Of a stretch of 64,000 nt of DNA, positions 39,223-48,354 are shown piece by piece. Every line of letters starts with the position of its first letter. Position 1 is the stretch's first letter. The position numbers and the translations under genes were made by a program. Location: the NCBI RefSeq assembly GCF_004801315.1, contig NZ_SSNW01000015.1, positions 11,051-75,050 on the forward strand, in the 5' to 3' direction. Under the pieces are notes generated by a model. The model ran no database searches. It saw only the letters and a program-made list of their open reading frames with translations, and was not told the DNA's origin. This DNA comes from Deinococcus sp. Arct2-2. Its GTDB lineage: Bacteria; Deinococcota; Deinococci; Deinococcales; Deinococcaceae.

Positions 39223-40451
39223 TTGTTGTTCTCCTTGTTAATTTGAATGGGGGCGAGCTGTTCACGAAGGCTAAACACGTCTGTTCGTTTTTCGTCGTCA
39301 AAGACGTGGCGGTAAGTGTTGAGCGTGATCTCCGACGAGGCATGGCCTGCGCTGGCGGAGACCACCTCCAGCTTTTCGCCATTGCGGAGGCGTTGACTGA
39401 TGTGGGTGTGCCGTGCAGAGTGAGAGCTGAAGCGGGCTAGCCCTGCTGCATCACAGATGAGGCAGATAGAGTGATTGACGTTGCGGGGATGAATTGGAGT
39501 ACCTACCGCCGTCGTGAAGATCAATCCTGTAGCTGTCCAAGCGGGGCCAACCAGAAACTGATCTTCTTGTTGGCGACGGTGCTGAATGTGGAGAAGCGCC
39601 AACAAATCGGGACTGGCATACAGGCGACGGCGAGAGCCTGTGGTCTTCAAAGATCCGATGACCGCTTGGTTGCCTTCAATTTTGACCTGCTGTTCTACCC
39701 GAATTTCTCCGGTCTGAAGATCCACATCTGTCCAGCGCAGGCCCAAGGCTTCACCCCGCCGTAGACCCAAAGAGAAGAGCGTGTAGAAGAGGACGTAGAG
39801 ACGGTCTGTCTCAGCAGCTTTAATGAAGGCGTCCAGTTCTTTGAGATCTAACGCCTTGCGCTTGTGACGGCTGCGCTCGGCCAACGTCGAAGTAACACGT
39901 ACGCCTTGAGCTGGGTTAACGATCAAGAGTTCCTCGTCGATGGCTGCCTCAAATGCTGCCCGAAGATGCGAGAGGATCTTGGATCGGCTGCTGGCGGCTA
40001 GGCCTTTCGCCGTCAATTTGCCGTCCAGCTCCCGAATATGGGGCCGTTTGATGGCTTGTAACTGTAGACGTCGTAAGTCGGCTGGCACGTGCTTGAGCCT
40101 GAACACATACTGCTCGTAGGTGCCTACGGCGATGTGGGGCTGGCGACGGGCAAGCCACAGATCCAGCCAGTCTCCCAGCGTCGTGGTGCTGGGCAGGCTG
40201 ATCTTGCCCTGTTGATAGGCGGCTAAAACCTCAGTACGTCTGCGGTTGGCTTCGGTTTTATTTTCGGCTATACCTGTCAGCCGCTTCTGCTTGCCATTGG
40301 CATCCCGGCCCACGGTGACCTGCCAGCGGTAACGCCCGTCAGGGAGTCTGTAGACACCTCCGTCGCCATTGCCACGGGTGCGTTGACGAGGCCCTCCGTA
40401 GCTCGGTGAAGACTCCTCTTCGGGTATGGAATTGGCTTGCCGTTTGCTCAT
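39219..40451 (-). CDS. int: Tyrosine recombinase (phage-type integrase)
   Basis: 410 residues. An N-terminal arm-binding AP2-like domain (GVYRLPDGRYRWQVTVGRD), a SAM-like core-binding domain (LGDWLDLWLARRQPHIAVGT) and a C-terminal catalytic domain with all signature residues: Arg in SLGLRRGEALGLRW, HxxR in SSHSARHTHIS, His in SAGHASS and nucleophile Tyr in LNTYRHV. Likely catalyses insertion at tRNA-Pro. ATG 40451 overlaps the upstream xis stop and has AGGAG; an upstream ATG at 40475 is less likely. Confidence 0.95.
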   Translation of the reverse strand: MSKRQANSIPEEESSPSYGGPRQRTRGNGDGGVYRLPDGRYRWQVTVGRDANGKQKRLTGIAENKTEANRRRTEVLAAYQQGKISLPSTTTLGDWLDLWLARRQPHIAVGTYEQYVFRLKHVPADLRRLQLQAIKRPHIRELDGKLTAKGLAASSRSKILSHLRAAFEAAIDEELLIVNPAQGVRVTSTLAERSRHKRKALDLKELDAFIKAAETDRLYVLFYTLFSLGLRRGEALGLRWTDVDLQTGEIRVEQQVKIEGNQAVIGSLKTTGSRRRLYASPDLLALLHIQHRRQQEDQFLVGPAWTATGLIFTTAVGTPIHPRNVNHSICLICDAAGLARFSSHSARHTHISQRLRNGEKLEVVSASAGHASSEITLNTYRHVFDDEKRTDVFSLREQLAPIQINKENNK

Positions 40452-40660
40452 ATGGCCATCTCCTGTTCGATCCAACGCAGGAGGGCGGTGCGGGGAAAAC
40501 GAAGGCGCTGACCCAACTTGATGTGCGGGAGGCGACCACAGTGGGCCAGTTCGTACACCTGATTGCGGCCGATGTTAAGTAGCTGGGCCGCCTGCTTCGA
40601 GTCAAGTAGTTCAGGGACGATGGCCGGACAGGCGGTGGACAAGGGGGGGATGCTCTTCAT
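40448..40660 (-). CDS. xis: Excisionase-like HTH protein
   Basis: 70 residues. The C-terminal 50 residues form a MerR/excisionase-type helix-turn-helix (DSKQAAQLLNIGRNQVYE, then HIKLGQRLRFPRTALLRW). ATG 40660 has GGAG upstream. It overlaps the integrase start (ATGA), so xis and int are one unit. Probable directionality factor for excision, or integrase regulator. Confidence 0.85.
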   Translation of the reverse strand: MKSIPPLSTACPAIVPELLDSKQAAQLLNIGRNQVYELAHCGRLPHIKLGQRLRFPRTALLRWIEQEMAI

Positions 40661-40871
40661 GGGGGGCTCCTTGTTGAAACACAGAACGCGGAAGGCTTTG
40701 GAGACCGTTCTGGGACGTTGCGGTTCAACGAGTGCAAGATCGTGACGGCACCGGGCATCAACCTTTGCTCGGATTTGGCGTTCGCGACTTTTTGGGGGCC
40801 GGTGCAAGCAGCAACCGACCCCCTTTGACCTCTTCTTTAGGCCGTTCCGTTCCCCGCAGGGAACAGTCTGG

Positions 40872-41480
40872 CTAGCCTTTGCGGGAGGGCGGCATGGGCA
40901 GACGCCACGTGTTTTCGTCGTCTAGAGCGGCACGAATGGTCGGTAGCCATGACCGGGCGATGGTCAGGGCCACTGCTGCAACCCCCCGACGGGTTGTGTC
41001 CTCGCGTTCCACATCAGAGGCCTGGTCATACTCCTGGCGCATCACGTCGATAAAGGTGAACGGCTCCTTCTGCTTACCCTCGCCCAGACTCCGTTCGCGC
41101 CGGAGTTCTGCGAAGACCAATTCCACCAAATGAACTTGTACCTGCCGATCATCCTTCCCACCGGAGAGGCCCACCACGACTCGTAAGCCATCGGGCATGT
41201 AGCGGCTGAACAGTCGGACATCACCCTCTGAGTTGAGAGTCTTCCAGACCAAGGCCAGAAGTTCACCTGTTTCCAGCAAAAGTTCACTGCACATGCGCGT
41301 CCAGATAGCGCGGGTCAAGGGATCGCCTTCATGTGACCATACAGGGAAGGTGCGCTGGAGCAGCCAGTTGGCCTCTTGTTCCATCAGGCGGGCGAAGGCC
41401 CAAGGGGTGACGACATGCAGCACTCTGTTCTCGTCCAGGGGTGTAGGTCTAAAGGCCTTGCGGCCAGAGTTATCATTCAT
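40872..41480 (-). CDS. Hypothetical protein of the island
   Basis: 202 residues, soluble, rich in charged residues; no motif recognised. AAGGTGG lies about 7 nt before the ATG. It is upstream of xis on the same strand and diverges from the XRE-type gene, sharing a 158-bp control region, so it may belong to the integration or replication control module. Confidence 0.6.
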   Translation of the reverse strand: MNDNSGRKAFRPTPLDENRVLHVVTPWAFARLMEQEANWLLQRTFPVWSHEGDPLTRAIWTRMCSELLLETGELLALVWKTLNSEGDVRLFSRYMPDGLRVVVGLSGGKDDRQVQVHLVELVFAELRRERSLGEGKQKEPFTFIDVMRQEYDQASDVEREDTTRRGVAAVALTIARSWLPTIRAALDDENTWRLPMPPSRKG

Positions 41481-41551
41481 GGTGATCCACCTTTGCTTGG
41501 ATTCTGGAGGGGCCTTGGTTTCCTAGGCTTCAGCCCCTTCAGGATCCCACT

Positions 41552-41583
41552 TTATCACTAAGCGACAATAAGTCAAGCGATAA
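41552..41583. promoter_or_regulatory. Operator-like palindrome between divergent genes
   Basis: TTATCACT at the left and AGCGATAA at the right form an imperfect inverted repeat; inside are two AAGCGA-type half-sites (AGCGACAATAAG and AAGCGATAA). It lies between the 202-residue gene and the XRE-type regulator, the natural place for autoregulation by the latter. Confidence 0.45.
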
Positions 41584-41638
41584 CAACGTAAGGTGTTGTC
41601 TGTACTTGATGCCCATGAGTCAGGGCACAATGCAAGGC

Positions 41639-41893
41639 ATGTCCATTGTCCGCTGGCGGCTCGCTGAATACCTTGAGGAGCGGAACTTTACGACCTATGC
41701 CCTGGTACAGGCCATAGGAACGACCCGCATGAACACCATCTACCGAATCGCGCGGCGTGGTGATGAACCCACCCGTGTCGACTTGCCGACTCTTGCCAGT
41801 GTGCTGGATGGCCTCCGAAAGTTGACAGGACAGGATGTAGCCATCACAGATGTGCTGGAGTACATTCCCGACCCAGAATCGCCAACAGGCTAA
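41639..41893 (+). CDS. XRE-family (Cro/CI-like) regulator
   Basis: 84 residues, a single helix-turn-helix domain. RWRLAEYLEERNFTTYALVQ, then TNTIYRIARRG-type recognition helix and LPTLASVLDGLRKLTGQDV match small XRE regulators in which the last helix sets the dimer. ATG 41639 with AAGG just upstream is preferred; earlier ATGs at 41606 and 41630 are possible. Likely represses the divergent unit. Confidence 0.75.
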   Translation: MSIVRWRLAEYLEERNFTTYALVQAIGTTRMNTIYRIARRGDEPTRVDLPTLASVLDGLRKLTGQDVAITDVLEYIPDPESPTG

Positions 41894-42027
41894 GGCTGGG
41901 GGGGAGGGGGGTGAACGTAAACTGGCTTTGCGTTGGAGGGGAGGCCGCCCTCCCTGCCGTCGCTCTTCCCGCTGGCAGCGAAATTTAACGGCCTGCTTGC
42001 TGCCCGCCGTCTGCAACATCCTGAGAC

Positions 42028-42294
42028 ATGCATCTGACGATCTATGGCCGACGCGGAGGGTTGAACGGGATGCCTGTAGCCGCCGCCCAGATAGACCCAC
42101 AAGACGGTGAAGTTGCTCGCCGCTTCCGCTGGTATCTGGGGGGCCGCAAAGGCCGCTACGTGATGGCCTGCACGCCTACAGGTACGGTCTTGCTCCACCG
42201 GTTGCTGTTGGATGCTCGACCCGGTCAGCGCGTCGGCCACCGCAACGGCGATGCCCTAGACAATCGGCGGGCCAATCTGCTGGTTTTAGACTGA
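42028..42294 (+). CDS. Small HNH-like protein
   Basis: 88 residues. The C-terminal half reads LLHRLLLDARPGQRVGHRNG and then DALDNRRANLLVLD, matching the HNH motif found in homing-type and phage HNH endonucleases (H, then V-x-H-x-N-G, then D-N-R-x-x-N). The short N-terminal part lacks a DNA-binding domain. It may be a remnant of a larger HNH protein. ATG 42070 is an alternative start. Confidence 0.55.
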   Translation: MHLTIYGRRGGLNGMPVAAAQIDPQDGEVARRFRWYLGGRKGRYVMACTPTGTVLLHRLLLDARPGQRVGHRNGDALDNRRANLLVLD

Positions 42295-42340
42295 CGTTCC
42301 CTGCTGGAACAAATTCTCTTTAGCTCGCTCGCTTGGCTGC

Positions 42341-44122
42341 CTAGCCCCGAACGCGCTTGCCCATCACGCTGCCGATGCGTTCCAGCAGGGCTGTCCGGCG
42401 ATCAGCGTAAAAGCTGCCGAAGTCGTCATTTCGCATGGCCTCCACGTTGATGACGTGGGTAGCCAAGATTTCGTCCATGCGGTCTATGTCCACCCCGCCC
42501 TCCCGCTGGAGCTTGGTGAGGTAGCTGCTGGGGGCCACGCCGCCAATCATGCGGTTGGTCTTGGCGGCCAACGGCGTCTTGTTGATGATGCTGTCGTACT
42601 TTTTGCGGTCAATCCCTGCGGTTTCACACCACTTCTGCGGAAAGATGTGGTGGACGTCAATGTTCTGCTCGAAGTAGCTGGTGTCGGTGGCGGCCTGCCC
42701 GGTACGGAAGTCTTCGGCCTTGTCGCGCATGAGCAGGGCGTAGACGCCCTTGTAGGCCGCGCTGTTGCGGGTGCGGAGGTCATCCAGCCTCTCGGCATTG
42801 AAGGTGGCCTCGCGCACCGTATCCGGCTCGCTGTGGCCTTCCATCCATGTCAGCAGTTCCGGAAAGTCTTTGCCAAAGCGGGTTTCGGTGGCGCTGGCGT
42901 ACAGTTCTCCGAATACACCACACCAGTACCACTGCGCCAGCTTGTCCTGCACCGCCACGCTGTCGGCCTTGTCGCCCAGTACGGCAAGGGCGGCGGCCAG
43001 CGGCACCAGTTGGGTGCGGTAGGGCAGGTCGCGGGCCATGAAAATGTTCTGACGACGGAGAAAGCGGGCCGCCCGCACATAGCCTTGCTCCACGGCTGCG
43101 GCGTGTTCTCGGTATTCCTCCAACGAGAGCTTCAGGAGGTCTTTGCGCTTGCAGGACACCGCCGACGCTTCACTTGGTGTTTTGCCTTCGGCCATCTGGG
43201 CCAGCCTGCGGGCGCGAGTCACCAGCAAGGTCACCGATTGCAAGAAGTCGGAGCTTTCCACCGATTCCAGCACGGGCCAATGGTGCAGCCGGGCCTGAAT
43301 GCCGGGAGTGTTGCCCTTGCTTTCTCCGAACCACGCATCCCGCAAGTGGTAGTCCTCGGCGGCAAAGGTAGCGGTCAGCAATTCGAATACGGTCAGGCTC
43401 ACGCCCCCCGTGTTGACCTTCTCGAACACCTGACATACGGCCTCTTTCGGCGTGCCCTTGTCCATCGTGATGACGGGCACGTGATAGGCCCGGAAAGGCT
43501 CCACGACTGCCTTCTTGAAGGCTTTCCACGTCTCTTTTTGAACGCTTGAGAGGTCGCGGTAGCCGTCTACCCAATCCTCGTAGTCATCAAACAGCAGCCC
43601 CAGTGGAAACATGCCTGCCTCGCGTTCTTTGTCCCCGGTGCTGTAGTCGGAGATGACGTCGCCTCGGAAATTGCGCAGCTTGCGGTCTTCGGGCACGCCG
43701 ATAAAGGCTTCTTCGCGGTCGACGTTGGGGTCGCAGGCCTTGACCATATCCACGTAATACCAGCGCTTGATGTCCTTGTCGCGGGCGTCACGGGTTTCCA
43801 CGGGCTTGCCGCTGGCGATGGCCTGATACAGGCTGGTAATGCGCTGCTGACCGTCTAGAAGCAGGTGGTCGGCAGACTGACTGGCGGGATTCGGCGCACC
43901 CTCTAGGGGCCGCAGCTTGAACTTCACGTCCGGGTTGCCCGTCTCCAGCATCATCACCGCGCCAATGGGGTATGACTGAGACACACTGGCAAGCAGGCTG
44001 CGGATATGTTCGTCGTTCCAGACCCAGCCGCGCTGAAAGTCGGGCAGTTGAATCTTCCCCACGGCCACGGCACGCAGCATCTCTTGTAGAGCTTTTTTAT
44101 CGGGGGTGAATGATGTGGTCAT
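42341..44122 (-). CDS. DUF262-HNH protein (GmrSD/BrxU-like)
   Basis: 593 residues. The N-terminal DUF262 domain (ParB/GmrS-like) contains IQLPDFQRGWVWNDEHI and the nucleotide-hydrolysing DGQQRITSL motif; FEKVNTGGVSLTVFELL is also diagnostic. The C-terminal DUF1524 domain carries the HNH nuclease motif IDVHHIFPQKWCE followed by INKTPLAAKTNRMIGG. Single-chain GmrSD/BrxU enzymes of this plan cut modified phage DNA. It follows the methyltransferase gene by 74 bp on the same strand. ATG 44122 with GGAG is preferred to GTG 44146. Confidence 0.88.
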   Translation of the reverse strand: MTTSFTPDKKALQEMLRAVAVGKIQLPDFQRGWVWNDEHIRSLLASVSQSYPIGAVMMLETGNPDVKFKLRPLEGAPNPASQSADHLLLDGQQRITSLYQAIASGKPVETRDARDKDIKRWYYVDMVKACDPNVDREEAFIGVPEDRKLRNFRGDVISDYSTGDKEREAGMFPLGLLFDDYEDWVDGYRDLSSVQKETWKAFKKAVVEPFRAYHVPVITMDKGTPKEAVCQVFEKVNTGGVSLTVFELLTATFAAEDYHLRDAWFGESKGNTPGIQARLHHWPVLESVESSDFLQSVTLLVTRARRLAQMAEGKTPSEASAVSCKRKDLLKLSLEEYREHAAAVEQGYVRAARFLRRQNIFMARDLPYRTQLVPLAAALAVLGDKADSVAVQDKLAQWYWCGVFGELYASATETRFGKDFPELLTWMEGHSEPDTVREATFNAERLDDLRTRNSAAYKGVYALLMRDKAEDFRTGQAATDTSYFEQNIDVHHIFPQKWCETAGIDRKKYDSIINKTPLAAKTNRMIGGVAPSSYLTKLQREGGVDIDRMDEILATHVINVEAMRNDDFGSFYADRRTALLERIGSVMGKRVRG

Positions 44123-44196
44123 GAGTGACTCCGTGGGTGAGGCCAAGAGTGAAGGTGTGGGTGGAAGAGGTGCGGCAGCATGAGCAGGGTCAGAGC

Positions 44197-47100
44197 CTAC
44201 GCCCAGCGCGTTTTCTGATACCGGGCCAGCTCCGGGCCACTCGGCAATTCCTCGGCCTTGTTGCCGCTGCGGTGGTAAAACACATGGCGCTTGGCCCCGC
44301 TCTTGTCAGCCACCACCACGAAGGCTTCCTGCGCTCCGGCGGGCACCTGCACCCGGCACACGTCCTGCCCGTCCAGTGGCCCCACGCTGATGCTCAGGGC
44401 CGCCGCCACGTCCTGCCCCAACGCTTGCCCCAGCAGCCCGCGCAGGTGGCGTTCAAAGCCGTCTGGCCCGCCAATCTTGTCCGACGATGCGTAATCCGCC
44501 GCCAGCCCCAGCGCCTTGCCCGCATCATCCACGCCAATGAGCAGCGTCCCGCCCTTGCCGTTCAGGAACGCCGCCACTTCCTTCACCACCACCGCTTCCA
44601 GCTTGCCGCGCAGTTCGGGTGTGGCCGGGTCGCCATTGGTGGGCGAGCGCAGCGACGACTTGAATTCCAGCAGCTCCGATTCGGGCTGGCGCACCAGCCG
44701 CGCCAGTTCCGGGTCGCCTTTGGGTGGGACCAGCCGCACAAAGGCTGCCAGCGCCGCCGCCTTCACCTCTGCCGACACCAGCGGGAACGTGCCCAGAATG
44801 TGGGTGAATTCGGATTCCGAGAGGCCGTACAGGTGGGCCACGCGGCCATCCAGGTCGGCCCGCAGCGCCGCCCGCCCCGCTTCATCGGTCACGCCGTCCA
44901 CGCCTCCGCGCAGGCCCGCCGCTTGAGCCAACTCATCGAACTCTGGAGCCGTGCAAATCAGCCGCGCCGCCGCTTGAACAATGGGTTGGAATTCGGGGTG
45001 GGTAGGAGTGAGCCGGGGAACGGGTAGGCCGTAAACAAAGAAAAAAGAAACATGAGACGTGACTCGCTGCCTAATTAAAGAATCGAGCATAAAGCTATTG
45101 AATAGAGCTACCACGTAAAGTCGTGATGCATTAGTCATGCTCTCAATGTTCAACTCAGTCTTTCCAGCATTTACGCGGTCTTCAAAAACGCTTTCAAGGC
45201 TCATAGTGTGCGGGCAAAAGGTGCCCGATTGAAGAACAGTTGAAATGAAGGTTCGTTCGTTGGTAGGTGCAGTGATGTCTCGAAAAGCGATTCGGTAGCT
45301 TTGATAGTCAAGTTTTAGGCTTGAAACATCCAGATTTGCGGCGACGTTCTGTTTTTTCGCCTCACGTTCAACAGCTTTTACTCTCTCGGCGCGTAGCACT
45401 TTGGATGCTTCCGCTTCGTCCAGCCAATATTTAGGTTGGCCCCAATCATGCCGGAATTGATGAATTATCTTGCCCTCGTACAGCGGCAAGCGCCCCGGCC
45501 CCGACGAGGTTTTGAACAGGTGGCTGTCGTTGGTCATGTCAAACTCGCGGGTCAGCTTCAGGTTCCACACGCCGTCCAATTGCTCGCCCAGCAGCGGGAA
45601 TTGCAGCATCTTCTCGGCAATATGGGCGTCCAGTTCGCTCTTGAACTCCATCACGCTGAGGCTGTCGGGCGAGAGGCGGCGCACCATGTCCACCGTTAAA
45701 TCCATGCCCACTGCGCCGGGAAAGTCCAGCAAGTCCTTGACCTCGTGGCGCATAAAGGCAGCAGGAAACTTGGCCGTGTGGCCGCCCTTGCGGAAGCTCA
45801 GCACCACGAACTTGAAACGGCTGTCTACGTTCTCGAAGATCACCCGGCGGTTCTCGAAGCAAAACAGGCCCGTCACGTCTGTCTCGTCGAACAGCATTTC
45901 GCGCAAACCTTTCGCGCCCAAGTCCGTGTAGATGCCGCTGGGAATGACGATGCCGCATTCTCCGCCCGCTTTCAGGAGCCGGAAGGACTGCTCCAAAAAC
46001 AGCTTGTACAGGTTCAGGTCGCTGCCCGTTTTCTTGCCGTTCACGGTGCTGCTCTGGTGGGCAAACTGCGGCGCGGCGCGGTAATAGGCGCTGACGTGCG
46101 GGTAGCTCGACTGGTACGCCAGCCACTCGGCACGAATGGCTGGGTCGGCCAGTAGTTTGTCCTGCTCTTTCTCAAAGTCCTTGATGCCCATTTTGTTCTT
46201 GCTGACCAGCGCCGAGTGCGTCTCAAAAAACTCTTTGGCGTTGGGCTTCACCACGTCCCACGGTGGGTTGGCAATAATCGCGTCGAATCCGCCCCGACCC
46301 ATCACTTCGCTGAACTCGAATCCCCAGTGAAAGGGGCGCAGGGCCTCTATGTCGGCCAGCGTCAGCGTCCGCTTGGTGGGCTTGCCTTCCTTGCCCTTGG
46401 CGGCGTCCCAGGTGGCCTGCTCGAACTTGATGCCCAGACGGTGAAAGTCGGCCAGCAGCAGGCGGTTTAGGGTGGTCTGCGCGGTCTTGCGGTTGGCCTC
46501 AATGTCGTCGCGCAGCTTTCTCAGGTCGCCCAGCTTCAGGTCTGCGGCGTGGCGGTAGCTGTTCAGGTCGATGGTGCGCTGCTGGATGATGTCGGGGTAG
46601 CGGGGTTCGAACATGCTCTGCTGCGGGTTCAGGCGGTCATAGTCCTTATCGTCCACATGCAGCAGGCCCACCAAGCTGTTGCCCGTCAGAATATTGAAAT
46701 CAATGTTGGGCAGCGGCTCCAGATCAATCAGTTCATTGGCGCTGCTGACGAGGCTCAGGAACAAGCGCAGCTTGGCGATTTCGGCGGCCTCCTCCATCAG
46801 GTCTACACCGTACAGATTCTCGGTAATGATCTTCTTTTTCAGGTTGTAGTTGGCGCTGCGGTGGCCGCTGTGCAGCTTGTTGCTCCAGTCGTTCAGGGTG
46901 GGGTCGTTGAAGACGTGTAGGCGGCCCATCAGGGTGGAATACACGTCCAGCAAAGTCTTCAGGGCAGCTACGAGGAATGCGCCAGAACCGCAGGCGGGGT
47001 CAAGCAGGCTCAGGCTTTTCAGGCCGTCGTCAGCGGTCAGCAGCCAGCGCGTCAGCCCCACGTCGGCCCTCATCAGCGCGTCGGCCAGGCTGGTTTCGGG

Positions 47101-48354
47101 GCGCTCACCGGGCTTCTTGCGGGCGTTGATGCGGTCAAGTACCAGGCGGTCTACGGTCTGCTTGCACAGGTACTCAGTAATTTCGGGCCGGGTGTAGTAC
47201 GCCCCGAACCCCTTCTGGTTGATGTACTTCTCAAAAATATGGCCCAGCACATCGGGGTCAAGGCCGCCCGCGTGCTTGTCTTCTTCCGACAGGTTCCACT
47301 CGTACCCGGCAAACAGGCCCAGCATCAAGTCAAAGGCTTCGTCGGGAATAAAGATTTGGTCAGCAATTTCGTGGCAGAGCAGCGTGTCAGATTTCTTGGT
47401 GGTGTGCTTTGTCTCGATGGGGTGTGGCAGAAACAGTCCACCGTTCAGGTACGGGATGGCCCCCGTCAGCGTCACCGATTCGGTGCTGCGGTCAGCGTCC
47501 GGCTTGGCGAAGGCTTCAAAAAACAGCGCCTTCAGGAATTCGGGGTAATAGCGGCCCTCGCCCCGGCTGCGGCTTTCTTTCAGCTTGTGCTGAAGGTAGC
47601 TCAGGTCGCCCGCCTTCTTGCCCACCACGTTCAAAAAGCCCTTGCGCTGCAAGAAGTACACGAACATCAGGCGGTTCAGGACGACGCTGGCGTACCACGC
47701 CCGGTCACGCTCGTCGGGAATGCCCTGTATCTGCTCGGTAAAGGCAATCCGGTCACGCTTGAACTGGTCGTAAAACCGCTTGACCACCACCTGCGAATCC
47801 AGCGCAGTAGCAAGTCGAGCGGCCACTTCGGTCACCTTCAAGTCACCATCGACGTTCAGTTCCACCATGTCCACGAACAGGCCCGCCAGCTTGGACACGA
47901 ACAGGTCGTCGGGCTGGCCCTTCACGTAGGTATGGGTACGCGGCTGGGGCTTGGCCTTCTTATCGCCCGCCTTCAGGTCGCGCTTGACCCACACCCACTG
48001 GCTCTGGTCGCGCCCCGCGTTCACGAAGATGAGCAGGTGTTCGCGGTAGGTGGTCAGCAGGCTGTCGCTGAGGGCCAGCCGTGCGGGGGCGTCGGGCAGC
48101 ACGTCGCCGCAGGCCACCTCCAGCACCTGTACGCCGCCCAGTTCGGCAATGGGCTTCAGGGGGAAGGTCTGGCCCGCCGCCTGTACTGGGGCCACGTTCT
48201 GACCTTTGGGGCGGTTCCAGCCCAGCAGGTTCATCACGTCGGCAAACTCAAAGGCCCGCAGGTGGCCGCGCAGGGTTTTCAGGTCGGCGGCGCTGAGGGT
48301 CAGGGGCGCTTTGGTAGGGGCGGCTTTGGCGGCAGACTTTGGGGCGGTGGTCAT
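44197..48354 (-). CDS. Very large adenine DNA methyltransferase with AlbA_2-like tail
   Basis: 1385 residues. The N-terminal 300 residues are helical and of unknown fold. The central N6-adenine methyltransferase has the SAM motif DPACGSGAFLVAAL (about residue 455) and catalytic NPPWDVV (about 690), in the style of Eco57I/BREX/DISARM methylases. The C-terminal about 180 residues contain ESELLEFKSSLR and VAAFLNGKGGTLLIGVDDAG, the Schlafen/AlbA_2-type putative nucleic-acid or ATP-binding domain, an uncommon fusion. Its ATG overlaps the helicase stop (ATGA). Probable self-marking and substrate-recognition component of a phage-restriction cassette. A similar tail remnant exists outside the island at 60585. 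Confidence 0.88.
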   Translation of the reverse strand: MTTAPKSAAKAAPTKAPLTLSAADLKTLRGHLRAFEFADVMNLLGWNRPKGQNVAPVQAAGQTFPLKPIAELGGVQVLEVACGDVLPDAPARLALSDSLLTTYREHLLIFVNAGRDQSQWVWVKRDLKAGDKKAKPQPRTHTYVKGQPDDLFVSKLAGLFVDMVELNVDGDLKVTEVAARLATALDSQVVVKRFYDQFKRDRIAFTEQIQGIPDERDRAWYASVVLNRLMFVYFLQRKGFLNVVGKKAGDLSYLQHKLKESRSRGEGRYYPEFLKALFFEAFAKPDADRSTESVTLTGAIPYLNGGLFLPHPIETKHTTKKSDTLLCHEIADQIFIPDEAFDLMLGLFAGYEWNLSEEDKHAGGLDPDVLGHIFEKYINQKGFGAYYTRPEITEYLCKQTVDRLVLDRINARKKPGERPETSLADALMRADVGLTRWLLTADDGLKSLSLLDPACGSGAFLVAALKTLLDVYSTLMGRLHVFNDPTLNDWSNKLHSGHRSANYNLKKKIITENLYGVDLMEEAAEIAKLRLFLSLVSSANELIDLEPLPNIDFNILTGNSLVGLLHVDDKDYDRLNPQQSMFEPRYPDIIQQRTIDLNSYRHAADLKLGDLRKLRDDIEANRKTAQTTLNRLLLADFHRLGIKFEQATWDAAKGKEGKPTKRTLTLADIEALRPFHWGFEFSEVMGRGGFDAIIANPPWDVVKPNAKEFFETHSALVSKNKMGIKDFEKEQDKLLADPAIRAEWLAYQSSYPHVSAYYRAAPQFAHQSSTVNGKKTGSDLNLYKLFLEQSFRLLKAGGECGIVIPSGIYTDLGAKGLREMLFDETDVTGLFCFENRRVIFENVDSRFKFVVLSFRKGGHTAKFPAAFMRHEVKDLLDFPGAVGMDLTVDMVRRLSPDSLSVMEFKSELDAHIAEKMLQFPLLGEQLDGVWNLKLTREFDMTNDSHLFKTSSGPGRLPLYEGKIIHQFRHDWGQPKYWLDEAEASKVLRAERVKAVEREAKKQNVAANLDVSSLKLDYQSYRIAFRDITAPTNERTFISTVLQSGTFCPHTMSLESVFEDRVNAGKTELNIESMTNASRLYVVALFNSFMLDSLIRQRVTSHVSFFFVYGLPVPRLTPTHPEFQPIVQAAARLICTAPEFDELAQAAGLRGGVDGVTDEAGRAALRADLDGRVAHLYGLSESEFTHILGTFPLVSAEVKAAALAAFVRLVPPKGDPELARLVRQPESELLEFKSSLRSPTNGDPATPELRGKLEAVVVKEVAAFLNGKGGTLLIGVDDAGKALGLAADYASSDKIGGPDGFERHLRGLLGQALGQDVAAALSISVGPLDGQDVCRVQVPAGAQEAFVVVADKSGAKRHVFYHRSGNKAEELPSGPELARYQKTRWA

